From Chenopodium formosanum (lineage: Eukaryota; Streptophyta; Magnoliopsida; Caryophyllales; Amaranthaceae), in assembly GCA_024500155.1 (NCBI GenBank), contig CM044877.1, positions 75,348,001-75,412,000 on the forward strand: a stretch of 64,000 nucleotides of DNA, given 5' to 3'. Within the stretch, counting starts at the first letter, position 1. Each line of letters starts with the position of its first letter. The translations under genes and the position numbers were made by a program. The notes under the pieces were generated by a model. It was given only the letters and a program-made list of their open reading frames with translations, did no database searches and was not told where the DNA came from. Positions 35,669 to 47,455 of the stretch are shown here, in pieces.

Positions 35669-37157
35669 AACTTGGCAGGGGAGTTATCATGCCAAGTTTG
35701 GACAACAATTCATTGAACTTGGCAGAAGGCAGGACTTTAGTCAGAACATCAGCAAGTTGTGATGAGGTAGGCAAGTAAGTGAGCTGAATGAGTCCCTCTA
35801 GATTCTTCTCACGAGTAAAATGACAATCAATGTCTATATGCTTTGTTCGTTCATGTAAAACAGGATTTCTGCCAATGTGGATAGTTGATTGGTTGTCACA
35901 GTGTAAGACAACAGGCAGCAGATCAGAAACACCTAGCTCAGTCAGCAATCTCACCATCCAACTGACTTCTCCAGTAGCACTAGCCATAGCTCGATATTCT
36001 GATTCTGAAGAGGATGTAGAGACAGTAGGTTGCTTCTTCGATTTCCAACTGATAGGAGAATGACCAAGTTGAAGCACATAACCTGTTATGGACCTTCTTG
36101 AATCAGGACAAGAGCCCTAGTCTGCATCAGAAAAAGCTTGCAGGGTAATGGTGTCACCTGCTCTCATCAAAATTCCTTGACCAGCAGTGCTATGAACATA
36201 GTTAAGAACATGATGTAAAGCAGACAAATGAGAATACCTAGGCCTCTGCATAAATTGGCTAAGAAGTTGCACAATATATGCAAGATTTGGTCTGGTATTA
36301 GTCAGAAAATTCAACTTGCCAACCAAACTTCTATATAGTGTAGGATCAGATAGAAGAGATCCTTCATCAGCATGAAGTTTAAGATTCACAGGGAGAGGGG
36401 TCACAGCAAACCTGATACTAGTCAAGCCACAGTCAGACAACAATTCCTTGGTGAATTTGTGCTGTGTAAGCACTATTCCATCAGGTTGATAGCCAACCTC
36501 AATCCCCAAAAAGAAATTGAGCTTCCCTAAATCCTTGATGTTGAAAGTCTGATGCAGATGCTTCTTCAAGTGAACAATTTCAGATGTATCATTACCAGTC
36601 AAGATGATATCATCTACATAAACAGGTGCTATTGTGATTGAATTATACCCCTTCTTGATAAACAAAGAAGTGTCACTTTTGCACTGAATAAAACCCTGAT
36701 TTTGCAGCTCAGAATTGAGCTTTGCAAACCATTGCCTTGAGGCTTGCTTTAAGCCATAGAGAGACTTAGTTAGCTTGCAAACCTTGTTAGGACCAGCATC
36801 CACACCCTCTGGAATCTTCATGTATACCTCCTCATATAAGTCTCCATGCAAAAATGCATTGTTGACATCTAGCTGATACAAAGTCCATCTTTTACAAGCA
36901 GCCAATGCAATGACAGTTCTAACAGTAGCCATTTTAACCACTGGAGAGAAAGTCTCTTCATAATCAATACCAAACTGCTGAGTGTATCCTTTGGCCACAA
37001 GTCTAGCTTTGAATCTCTCAATAGTATTATCTGCTCTCAGTTTTATTTTGAATACCCATTTGCATCCAATGGGCTTCTTCCCATGAGAAAGATCTACTAT
37101 CTCCCATGTATGATTATTCATCAAGGCATCAAGCTCCTTTTGCATAGCAGATATCTA
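35669..37157 (-). pseudogene. Copia 1 reverse transcriptase and RNase H
   Basis: RT occupies the frame ending at 36117. It has KPIGCKWVFKIKLRADNTIE, LDVNNAFLHGDLYEEVYM, SLYGLKQASRQWF and the catalytic YVDDIILTG. RNase H follows in the same frame (ISWKSKKQPTVSTSSSESEY, LHCDNQSTIHIGRNPV, HIDIDCHFTREK). TAG codons replace conserved Trp at 36117-36119 (SDAD-stop-GSCPDSRRS) and at 37155-37157 (PN-stop-ISAMQKELD), both in a CTAG context. The frame has no clear stop before the polypurine tract and reads into the LTR, so the true C-terminus is undefined. Confidence 0.9.
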
Positions 37158-39090
37158 GTTAGGATCTTTACTGGCTTCAGCATAAGACTTAGGTTCAGAC
37201 AGAGAAAAGCAGTGAGCAACAAAAGCTTTGTGTCTTTGAGAAGTGTCATTAAAATGTACCATATTACACCAGTGAGTACTAGGAGTTGAAACAGCAGCAT
37301 GGCAGAGATAATCACCCATCAATCTAGATAGGTGGTTTCCTGACTCTTGGTGGCAGGGTACTAGTATTCTCAACACCAAAAGAAAGAATATCCAAGACAG
37401 TTGAAGAGGAATTACCTAATGATGGTGATTCAGACTGACCTGAAATAGGACTAATAGCATAAGGATGTATATTGTGAGGTGAGGCATTTTGTGGAAAAAT
37501 GGTGTCAAGTTGTGTGTTTTCAGGTTGTATATGTTCAGTTTGTGTGTATTCAATTTGTATAGGTTCAGGTTGTGTGTTTTCTGGTTGTGTGTTTTCAGGT
37601 TGTGGTTGTGGAATAATGGTTACAGATTGTGTGTTTGGATATTCTTCAATGAAGGGATCAGAGAAAATATGGGAATTGTTTTCAGTAGGTATAAAGAACT
37701 GGAAAGGTGAGTGAGTAGAATGAGTTATATGCAGTGGAAAATGTTGCTCATGAAACTTTACATCCCTACTGACAGATATGGTGTTATCTTTGAGGTGGAG
37801 AACTTTATACCCTTTTTGAGAAGGACTATATCCAATAAAAACACAAGCATCAACCCTTGGATCAAACTTAGTTCTATGAACCTTAGAAGTTGATGAATAA
37901 CAAAGACAACCAAAGGTTCTATGTGATCCAAAGTAGGAGGGTTTTGGTGTAAAATTTGGTAAGGAGAAATATTGTGTAGAATAGGTAAAGCCATTATATT
38001 AACCAGATGTGCAGCACAAAGAATGCACTCTCCCCAATACTTTTCTGGCAACTTAGATTGGAAAGACAATGCTCTAGCAGTCTCCAAGAGATGTTTATGC
38101 TTCCTTTCTACAACTCCATTCTGTTGTGGTGTTCCACTACAACTTGTCTGGTGTTCAATACCCTTACTTCTGTATAGATTTACAATCTGTCCTTCACATA
38201 ACTCTTTAGCATTATCAGTTCTAATGCACTTGACTGTACATTCAAACTGTTTCTCAGCAAAAACAACAAAATCTTCTAAAATACTCACAGCATCAGATTT
38301 AAACTTAATGACGAACACCCAAGTGAATCTACTGAAATCATCCACAATTGTTAAGAACATCTTATAGCCATTGTAGGTTTTATGCTTATATGGACCCCAA
38401 GTGTCAACATGAATCATTTGAAAAGGCTTAACTGTCTTTATTTCACTGTGAGAAAAGGGTAACCTACATTGCTTAGCATGAGTACATATCTGACAAATAG
38501 TATCATGTATGCATGTATGGCTTAAAGAAGGAATTACATGTCTTAACTGACTAAAAGGAACATGCCCTAGCCTTAGGTGCCACAATTTGGCATTATTATC
38601 AACAGAAGAACTAGAACTGCTAGCAAAAGAAGAAGTTTCACTATTTGCTGCAGTGGCTATATGCATATCAGAATATGAGACCAAACTATTGTCCTGTATA
38701 TTCTTGTCCAAAGCATAATACAGCCCTGACTGCAGTCTACCAAGAACAATCTCCTTTCCCAAAATAGGATCCTGTACCACACACTCATTAGCTGAAAACA
38801 CCACATTACAGTTCATATCTTCAGAAAGTTTATGCACTGAGATCAGATTAAAATGGAAATCAGGCACATATAAGACATCTTTCAGTGTGATTTGTGCATT
38901 CAGTTTGACTGTGCATATGTGAGTGACCTTCACTTTGCTACCATCAGGTATAGTAATAGTGTTATCATCACTATTAAGTAATCCACAAGAAACAAACATC
39001 TTCTTATCATAGCAAATGTGGTTAGTTGCACCACTATCAACAATCCAGCCAGAAGTATTTGCATGAGAAAGAAGACAAAGTTTACCTGCA
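37158..39090 (-). pseudogene. Copia 1 protease and integrase
   Basis: The protease motif WIVDSGATNHICYD lies at about 39020-39060, in the frame of the open stretch 37758-38999. The GAG-pre-integrase motif (WHLRLGHVPFSQL) and its Cys pair follow. The integrase core has VDTWGPY, IRTDNAKEL and NGVVERKHKHLLETAR (the D, D, E residues). A frameshift near 37910 moves the GKP-like tail region (DACVFIGYSPSQKGYK) to another frame. That tail contains short Gln/Pro/Thr repeats encoded at 37489-37620. Confidence 0.88.
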
Positions 39091-40259
39091 AAATTGCACT
39101 GTTGCTATTTTTCATCTCTTCTGATGGTGTGACCTTGTCATTCTGATAACCAATGACATTCAGGATTCTTGAGTACTCAGCTCTTGTGAAAGTAGTTGTA
39201 ACTGTGTTGCCATCATCAGAACACTTCTCATCATCACCTTGTGCCATGTGAGCAAACCTTTTCAGACCTCCGGTCTTAAAATCTGAAGGATAACCATGGA
39301 TCTTGAAACACCTATCCACTGTGTGTCCATTCATCTTATAATGTGTGCAGAAAAGATTTAGGTTCCTTTTGTATCCAACATTTTGCTTTCTAGTAAACTG
39401 ATTACCACCTCCTGAATTCCTGTTTCCTTGATAATTATGTATATTCTCCTGATTATATCCACCCTTGTTACTGTTCTGTCCTGGAAACTATGGTATGTTA
39501 TCATAAAACCTTCTCCTATCTGCTCCAAAAGCCATGGAATCATGACCAGATACAAGCTCACTTATTTGCTTATGTGTTTTGCTCTTGTAGCAGCATCCTG
39601 TATGCCACAGTCATTTGAGGAAGGGGATGCATCATCAAAATGTTACTTCTCACTTGCTTGTAACCATCTTTCAACTTCATCAAGAAACGCAACAGCCTCT
39701 GATCTTTTTGAATTTTAAGAAACTTTCCAGTTATATTGCATCTACAAACATTACATTCACAAACAGGAAGAGGATTAACCTCATCCAACTCATCCCAGAG
39801 AACCTTCAATTTTGCAAAATATTTTGCAATATCGTCAGAATTTTGCTGTATCTCATTGATTTCTTCTTGTAAAGCACACATCTGAGTAGAAGAAATGTGA
39901 CCATATCTCTCTTCCAAATCACTCCACATTTCTCTTGTTATCTTATAGAAAAACACTGATTTCTTAGTGGTAGGACCAAGCACTCCTAAAATCCATCCTG
40001 CTACAAGATCATTACATCTGATCCAGGCCTTATAAGTGTTATATTCTGGTGATGGTTTGGGCAGACTACCATCCACAAAACACATCTTGTTCTTTGTAGA
40101 TAGACCTATCACCATAGACCTCTTCCAAGAACTATAATTTTCTCCATCAAAAACCTCATAAATAAACTTGTAATTATTATTGTCTGACGGATGAATGTAG
40201 TAAATTGTGCTAGGATCTTGAGTAAACTCCAAAATTCTAGTAGAATTATCTCCAACCAT
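39091..40259 (-). pseudogene. Copia 1 gag
   Basis: Likely starts MVGDNSTRILEF at 40259. The core has FDGENYSSWKRSM, YKAWIRCNDLVAGWIL and MWSDLEERYGH, typical of copia gag. Frameshifts occur near 39580 and 39090, and a TAG occurs at 39488-39490. The zinc knuckle reads CTHYKMNGHTVDRC, with Tyr where the second Cys is expected, consistent with a TGT to TAT change. Confidence 0.85.
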
Positions 40260-40659
40260 TATCAATATCCTCAAATTCAAAAGAAACCTCAAGATAAAGA
40301 CCTAAAAACACTCCAATTACTTAGCAAATGTCGATCCAAATCAAGTATGCAGACTATACTTCAATCAAATAAACTCCAATCAATTCAGCAATTCACCGAA
40401 TTCATCAATCAAAAAATTTCAAGAAAGAAACAACATCATCGATCATCAATCGCCAAAGAAATTCACAAAGAAAATTTCAACCAAACACAGTAATCCTCAA
40501 ATGACAAGCAAAAACCTCAATCAACACATAGAAGAAAAAACTCCAAAAACAATTGTACAACAGAAATTCAGGAGAAATACTAGAATCAGAAATACCATGT
40601 CAAAACTTGCGGAAAAGAGAAACTCCAAAGACAAACATCGTACCTCATTTCTAATACCA
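40260..40659 (-). other. Copia 1 leader and primer-binding site
   Basis: A 400-nt untranslated leader. Next to the LTR, minus-strand TGGTATTAGAAATGAGG begins like the initiator-Met tRNA complement. A second copy of the LTR edge (ACCATGTCAAAACTTGCGG) lies at about 40598-40616, a short local duplication of the junction. Confidence 0.6.
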
Positions 40660-40810
40660 TGTCAAAACTTGCGGAAAATATACACAAGAACAATCGAGCT
40701 AAAACAGAAACAGAAACAAAGAGAACATAACAATCTTCTCTTCTTCATTCATAAGGTAGTAGCAGGAAGAAAGAAAGCTTGAATTCCATTAATGGAGTTC
40801 TTAGAACACT

Positions 40811-40857
<47 letters not shown>

Positions 40858-41047
40858 TAGAAAGAGGAAAAGAGAAGTTTAGAAGATGAAATTAAATTGA
40901 ATTGAATGAGGAAAAATACAACTTGCACAACTTATTTATTGCTAGCCTTAATTACAACTGATTAAAGGAAAAGTTGTTATAACAAACTTTGCTGAGGTGG
41001 GCCGCTCTTAGGCTTCTTGTGACTTCTCAGCATCCATATGTCCAACA
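40660..41047 (-). repeat. Copia 1 5' LTR
   Basis: 388 bp. It contains a GA tract of about 40 bp at 40813-40854, roughly twice that of the other LTR, and lacks the 25-bp segment noted there. Confidence 0.93.
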
Positions 41048-41052
41048 CCATC

Positions 41053-41810
41053 TGTTGAGGGTGAAAATACCCCGTACACGTGGACCAGTCCCATAGCGAC
41101 ACGTGGCCCAGTTAGAGGGCGGCACTTGTCACTATGGGAAGATGCCACACGTCTAGTTTAAAAGCCCTCAAAGAGCTTTGGCCAATTTTGTAGTGCCACG
41201 TGGCCCAATGAGAGGGTGACACGTGTCCTTACAGGAAGATGCCACGTGTTTAGGGGAGTTTTTCCCCGAGATTTTAGAGCGCCATGTAAGATTTTAATTT
41301 TTAAAAAGTAATTAGAGTGTCATGTAAGATTATAATTTTAAAAAGTTTCATGTAGGATAATTTTAATTAAAAATAACTTGAATAAAACTTTTATTTTATT
41401 TAAGAATTTTAAAAATATACAATCGCCAAGTAAGCCAAATAACGAATGAGATTTTTAATTTTTTTTTTTTTTTTTTTAAAGAATGAGATTTTTAATTTTA
41501 GAAGTTAAAAACGACGAATAGGAATTTTAGGATAATACAAAAAAATAAAAAAAAATAAAAAAAAACTTTTCACGTAAAAGATAATCCTACGAATGACATA
41601 CCATATATAAAATTTAATTTATTTTTTAATTAAAATTAAAAGTATGTACAACCCTAACAAAGAAGGTCGTATCATAAATTACATTAACTTTTTGAATAGG
41701 CAATAGCAATTTATTTGTTTATTTTAATTTATTTATTAACTTTTTTGGTCAAAACTGTTAAATAGTAAAATGAATCATATAATTATAAAACAATCTTAGA
41801 GTCTAACTAA
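41053..41810. other. Intergenic DNA with G-box-containing duplication
   Basis: The first 250 bp are GC-richer and carry the direct repeat described separately. The remainder is AT-rich with A and T runs. No gene. Confidence 0.5.
41096..41252. repeat. Two direct repeats rich in CACGTGG motifs
   Basis: About 56-bp units at 41098-41153 and 41197-41252 share CACGTGGCCCA, GAGGG and GGAAGATGCCAC. ACACGTGG, CCACGTGG, GACACGTGTCC and CCACGTGT give a cluster of ACGTG cores. Confidence 0.7.
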
Positions 41811-42561
41811 GGGCCTATTTCGATTTACTTAAAATAACTGATTTGAATTGAACTAATTGGGGTTGAACTGAACTAAATAGAGTTGAAATGCATTATTTAT
41901 GAGAGAAGGAAAGTAGGAACTGAACTGAGCTGAACATAAGTGAATTGAAATTAAGTTAAAGTGAACAGGTTATTTCCTTCAGTTTAGTTGAGTTCCTAAT
42001 TTGGTCCGGACTGGGAAAATGGAACGGGGAAATGGATCGGACTGACCCCAGACCGGACAGGACCAAACTAATCGGTCCAGTCTTCAGGTCGAGAAATTTG
42101 TTTTTCCGGTTTTCAGTTCGGTCCGGTCCAAAACCCTATAGAAACCGGTCTTAGACCGTATCCATTTTTTGCTTAAAATTATACCTAAAACTTTTAATAA
42201 TGATTAAGATTATCCTTAATAAGCTTGAAAAAAAATTAGTCGTATGAGATTTTTTGCTAAACATTTTTTTTTAAAAAAAAAAGGTTAAAATATTGTTTTT
42301 CCTTTATTTTTTTTTCGAATTTTCCAAAAATTCTTAAAATTTAGAATTTTTTTTTTATAAAAATTCCAATATCGGTCCAAACTGGCCCGGTCTAGGGGTT
42401 TTGGACCGAATTTTTCAATCAGGTTTGGGTTCGATCCTAGCTAGCTTAATCGGTCCGATCATCATTTCTTGTAATTCAATTTTTCGCCCTTTGGTCCGGT
42501 CCGGTCCAGTCTTGGACCGATGAACAGCCCTAACTGAAAAAAAACTGAACAGAACAAGCCC
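41811..42561. mobile_element. PIF/Harbinger-like MITE (copy 5) with internal GGTCC-rich insertion
   Basis: GGGCCTATTTCG...GAACAAGCCC is flanked by TAA (41808-41810 and 42562-42564). The inner part, about 41998-42535, is dense in GGTCCGGTCC/GGACCGA motifs and probably represents a second element inserted in it. Confidence 0.65.
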
Positions 42562-42564
42562 TAA

Positions 42565-42864
42565 AAAATATAAAGAGTAGTTTTTTTTTGATATTTATGT
42601 AGTTCGTCTTAAAAATCCGTGCATCACATAGACTTTCAACTACTGTTTAATAATTTCAAATAAGTTTGGAGCATCAACAACCTCACTTATGTACGTACTA
42701 TATATTAACATTGCATTTTAAAGAAAGAGTTGATATTTGAAATCAAGTTAATATTTCCTAATAATTACTGTATATTTTTTTCGTTTTTTGAAAACTTATG
42801 CATTATTTGTAAACTTCTCGATTAACAGTTGCATAATATTAAAATTTTATAATCTTTACTTATA
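42565..42864. other. Distal 3' flank of GLP4
   Basis: AAAGAAAGAGTTGATATTTG and AAATCAAGTTAATATTTCCT match the GLP1 3' flank at about 5885-5935. This is native flank cut off from GLP4 by copia element 2. Confidence 0.75.
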
Positions 42865-42869
42865 CTAGT

Positions 42870-43641
42870 TGTTGTAAATATAGAAGAAATATATAGTAAT
42901 AGTATAAAGAAATAACAAGTAAGACCGAAAAATTGATCTTACAAAACAAAGGAACAAATGGTGTGTCGTGATGCAAATCACTGACTTGAAAACGAAATTC
43001 TGGCGCAACCACGGTGCTCAATTGTATTCGCCGGCACGTTCCCTAAGGTTAACACACCTCTTCCACACAAAGGCACTTTTGGGTGGAAGGTTGGAGTCAA
43101 GTATCTTATACCCAAAAAGAGATGTGTTTAAGCTATTGTATTTGAATGTATTTTCAAGTGTATGAAATCAGAAAATTATTCTCTAATTTATAATAGAGAT
43201 TGAGGTAGATGAAAAGATAGAGAGAATATTCTTGAACAAGAAAAATGAAATCAGAATTATTATGGTGGTTAAAACACCATAATAAACCTCTTAAATGGGG
43301 GGTTACAAGAAATCAAACTAGAAGAGGAATCCAAGGGATCCGTTGGAGTTCAACGGACAAACACGCGCCCGATCGGGCGAAGCTCGCCCGATCGGGCGGA
43401 CACTTTTTTTTCCAGACGTCTTCTCGCGCCCGATCGGGCAGGGCTCGCCCGGTCGGGCGCCCAATCGGGCGGAGCTTGCCCGGTCGGGCGGCGGAACTCC
43501 GGAACTTTACGACTCTTCTCGCGCCCGATCGGGTGGAGCTAGCCAGATCTGGCAACGGAGCTCCAGAATTTTACGACTCTCCTTGTGCCCGATCGAGCGC
43601 CCATGTCTGACCCTTTGAATTTCCTTTCTTTATTTTCATCA
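42870..43641 (-). repeat. Copia 2 3' LTR with GC-rich palindromes
   Basis: 772 bp, TGTTGTAAATATAG...TTTTCATCA. Between 43361 and 43600 it carries repeats of the palindrome CGCCCGATCGGGCG, two of them perfect (43366-43379 and 43385-43398). They lie within an approximately 65-bp degenerate unit also containing ACTCCAGAATTTTACGACTC. A purine tract, GTGGGGGAT on the minus strand, abuts the LTR. Confidence 0.92.
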
Positions 43642-43652
43642 ATCCCCCACTA

Positions 43653-44133
43653 TAGGAAGGGAATAAAAGCGAACAAAAGATGTGGATAAGCAACATATTG
43701 GGCATAATAGGAGATCAATACATAACACTTAGATATTTACATAAGTAATTTGAAATCTAGTGTTTAGTGAGATGAGGCAATGAATTACAAGTATAAGGGT
43801 GGAAAAACCTTGAAACCCTTACACCCTTGATCAAAGAGTGGACGGACCTTGAAACTCTAAGATTTAATCCAAGACCCCCACATCACATACGTCACTCGAA
43901 AATATACTTGAACTCCTCGAAGAGATGTACTTATTTATAGCCAAGCACATTCACGTTAGGTCTAGTGGAGGCTCTAGAAAACCGGCCAAAGTTTTCATAG
44001 AAGATGGCTAGTCTTCACAACCACATAGGTGAGTCCTTTAGTGTGCGTCTCAATAGCACAAGGACCCATTAAGAGTTAAACAACTCAACCTCACAAACAC
44101 AACCAAACATTACCAACAACCTCACCATAGGAA
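43653..44133 (-). other. Copia 2 untranslated 3' region
   Basis: Non-coding stretch between the end of RNase H and the polypurine tract. Confidence 0.6.
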
Positions 44134-46214
44134 TTAGGACAAATGTAATGTATCATATGGCTTAAGTCCAATTCCCCTCGATGATTCATCAACTTGCTTT
44201 CTTGCCAATCCTTTCAACAAAGGATCCGCCAAGTTCTTTTCGGAACTCACATAGTCCAAAGCAATCACTCCATTTTTGAGAAATTGCCTCAACACTTTGT
44301 GTCTCATACGAATATGTCTCTTTTTACCATTGTAGTTGCTATTGTTTGCCACTCCAATTGCCGCTTGAGAATCACAATGTATAGACACTGGTGATGAACT
44401 CTTCCCCCACAATGGAATGTCGTCTAGGAGGTTCCTAAGCCATTCCGCTTCATGACCTGCCAACTCAAGAGCAATAAGTTCAGATTCCATGGTGGAGCGA
44501 GCTAGACATGGTTGTTTTGAAGACTTCCATTAAATAGCACCTCCACCTAAAACAAAAACATAACCACTAGTAGAAGAAATTTCATCATTATCGATTACCC
44601 AACTAGCATCACAATAGCCTTCCAAAATATTTGGAAAGCGATTAAAATGTAAACATACATCCATAGTACCTTTTGAGATACCTTAATAACCGACGAAGTG
44701 CAATCCAATGATATTGACTTGGATTGTGAGTATATCTACTAAGTCTACTTACCGCATAAGCAATTTCGGGTCGTGTGCAATTCATTAGAAACATCACACT
44801 ACCAATTACTTTTGCATAGAGCTCTTGAGATACACTTGTACCCTTGTTTTTTTTCAAGCTTTAAGTTGGGATAATATGGAGTAGTGCTAGGAGCAACATC
44901 AAAAGAATAAAACTTCTTGAGTATTTTTTCCACATAGTGAGATTGACTCATGGAAAAACCATTCTTAGTCTTCCTTAAACGAATTCCAAGAATAAAATCG
45001 GCTTCTCCCATATCCTTCATTTCAAACTTAGTGGAAAGTAAAACCTTAGCATCATTCACAACATCAAGATTAGTACCAATAATAAGCATATCATCAACAT
45101 ATAAATAGATTATAACACATGATGATCCAAAGTCCTTAGAATACAAACAAGAATCCGAGGAATTAGACACATAACCACAACTCCCAAGGGTATTATCAAA
45201 CTTTTCAAACCATTGCTTAAGAGCTTGCTTAAGACCATAGAGATACTTTCTAAGCCTACACACTTTATGTTCTTGTCCCTTCACCACAAAACCTTCCGGT
45301 TGGGTCATATAGATTTCTTCATCAAGGTCTCCATTAAGAAAATCCGTTTTAACATCCATTTGGTGAACCACTAAGTCATGAATTGCCGCAAGGGCTACCA
45401 AGGTTCTAATGGTGGCTATCTTAGTCACGGGGGAATAGGTGTCAAAGAAATCTATACCTTCTTTTTGGGTGAAACCTCTAATGACAAGTCTAGCCTTGAA
45501 CTTATCTATGGTCCCATCCGGTCTAAGTTTCTTCTTGAAAATCCACTTACAACTTATAGGCTTAGAACCCTTAGGCAAGTCACAAAGATCCCAAGTGTGA
45601 TGGGACATGATAGAATCTAGTTCACTCTTAATGTCCTCTTTCCAAAAACTAGCATCTATGGACCTCATTGCCTCATCATAAGTCTTAGGGTCTTCTTCTA
45701 AAAGAAACAAAGACACAACATGCTCACTTAAAGAATCCACGTCAAAGTCTTCTACAAGAAAGGAAGTCAAGAAATCCGGTCCAAAGGAAGACTCTACTCT
45801 AGGTCTCTTACTTCTCCTAGGTTCAACTACTACCACTTTGGTAGAGGAAAAAGGGAGATTAGAACTAGGCATAGAATCAACTACAGGCACATCCATACTT
45901 GACTTACTAGCATGCATGTCTACATTAGAAGACAAAGATTTGTTCATAGGAAAAATATGCTCAAAAAATACCGCATCTCTAGCTTCACAAATTGTTTTAT
46001 CACTTAATAACATGAACCTATAGGTTGCACTATTATGAGCATATCCAATGAACACACAATCAAAAGTTTTAGACACGATAGTGGATTTTTTAAAGTCCGG
46101 TAAAGCCACCTTAGCCAAACACCCCCATACTTTTAAAATACTAAAATTTGGACTATATCCCTTCCAAAGTTCATAGGGGGTTTTATCCAATTTCTTATGG
46201 GGCACTCTATTGAG
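44134..46214 (-). pseudogene. Copia 2 integrase C-terminus, reverse transcriptase and RNase H
   Basis: The main frame is 44799-46205. It runs from the integrase tail (KTPYELWKGYSPNFSILKVW, FDCVFIGYAH) to RT (KPISCKWIFKKKLRPDGTID, MDVKTDFLNGDLDEEIYM, YLYVDDMLIIGTN). A T/A-run frameshift near 44855 moves the rest to the frame 44642-44857 (CTRPEIAYAVSRLSRYTHNP). RNase H is in 44134-44490 and just upstream (MESELIALELAGHEAEW, IHCDSQAAIGVANN, HIRMRHKVLR), cut by a TAA near 44529. Broken. Confidence 0.9.
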
Positions 46215-47455
46215 TTAATAACAAGCGGAAAGAACCGCTTCTCCCCACAAGTTATCGGATAAACCGGAACTAAGAAGCATGGCATTCATAGTCTCTTTTA
46301 AAGATTTGTTTTTCCTTTCGGCAATGCCATTTGATTGGGGTGTGTAAGGTGGACTAGTTTCATGTATGATGCCATTGGCTTCACAAAAATCTTTTAAAGA
46401 ATCTTTTCCATATTCATCACCTCTATCGGTTCTAACTCTTTTGATTTTAAGGTCCAATTGATTTTCAACTTCGGCTTTGTACTTTAAAAATGTACTTTCG
46501 GCTTCATCTTTAGTTTTAAGCAAATAAACTTTTTGGTATAACGAGAAAAGTCATCAAAAAAAGTAATATAATAATTTTTACCACCCCTACTAGTGCAATT
46601 TTTAAAGTCCGCTAAATCCGAGTGAATCAATTCAAGTAATTTGGTACTTCTTGAGACCACTTGCTTAAATGGTTTCTTAGTATGTTTGGCCTCAACACAA
46701 ATATGGCACTTGTCAAGTTTATCATCCATTGAAAAATTAATTAAATTCATGTCCTTTAACTTTTTCAAATAAGAGGAATTCAAGTGTCCCAAACGGTTGT
46801 GCCAAACATTCAAAGACTCAACAATATAAGCAAAAGAAGTACTTCCATTCTCATTCATAACATTCAAAACAAAAAAACCATTATTGAGGTAACCTTTCCC
46901 AAGAAAGTCTCCATTCTTAGTCATTACAATCTTGTCGGCCTCAAAGACAAGTTTTAGGCCGACTTTGTTGAGAAGGGCTCCCAAAACAAGATTTCTCCTA
47001 AGAGAAGGAACATACAACACATTATTTAAAAATAAAGTTTTTCCGGAGGTGAGTTTGAGATGGACCTTTCCTTTGCCAAGGACTCCAACGGTGCTACTAT
47101 TGCCCATGTAGACATGATCACCATCGGTAACATCTTCAAACTCGGTCATCAAGGCCTTATTTGCATAAAAGTGCCTAGATGCTCCGGTATCCAAAATCCA
47201 CTCCACTTTGTTCTCCACCAAGTTGGCTTCTACCACCACCGCCGCAATGATTTCTTCTTTTTCCACCACATTGGCTTGGGAGGTGTTGCCATCTTTATTT
47301 GCACCATGCCTCCGGTTGCATTGGTATGCTTTGTGTCCAATGATCCTGCACACATAGCAAGCACCCTTTGGCTTTTGGATTTTGTTGTTTGGAGTGAGAT
47401 TGTTTTGGACTTGTTGTTCCCTTCTTCTTAGAATTGTTCCTGTTTTTAGACACAT
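46215..47455 (-). pseudogene. Copia 2 nucleocapsid, protease and integrase core
   Basis: Zinc knuckle CYVCRIIGHKAYQC, protease WILDTGASRHF, pre-integrase WHNRLGHLNSSYL, and integrase LIHSDLADFK, FFDDFSRYT, VRTDRGDEYG and NGIAERKNK in order. A frameshift near 46540 separates the first catalytic Asp part from the second. A TAA at 46215-46217 ends the second part. Confidence 0.9.

Larger units (their letters stand above)
35252..41052 (-). mobile_element. Ty1/copia element 1 (complete structure, broken genes)
   Basis: LTRs at 35257-35647 and 40660-41047 begin TGTCAAAACTTG and end TCCAACA. The target duplication CCATC lies at 35252-35256 and 41048-41052. The minus strand encodes gag, protease, integrase, RT and RNase H in copia order. 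The left LTR has a segment of about 25 bp (CAAGTTTGTTATAAACATTA) absent from the right one, and the GA tract is longer in the right LTR. Confidence 0.95.

Noticed and set aside
43361..43600. Regularly spaced palindromes suggesting a CRISPR array
   Set aside because: The setting is a plant LTR; repeats are degenerate, spacers are not unique and the same array occurs in the partner LTR.
43245..43618. Arg/Ala/Gly-rich frames in the copia 2 LTRs
   Set aside because: They result from CGCCCGATCGGGCG palindromes and differ between the two LTR copies.
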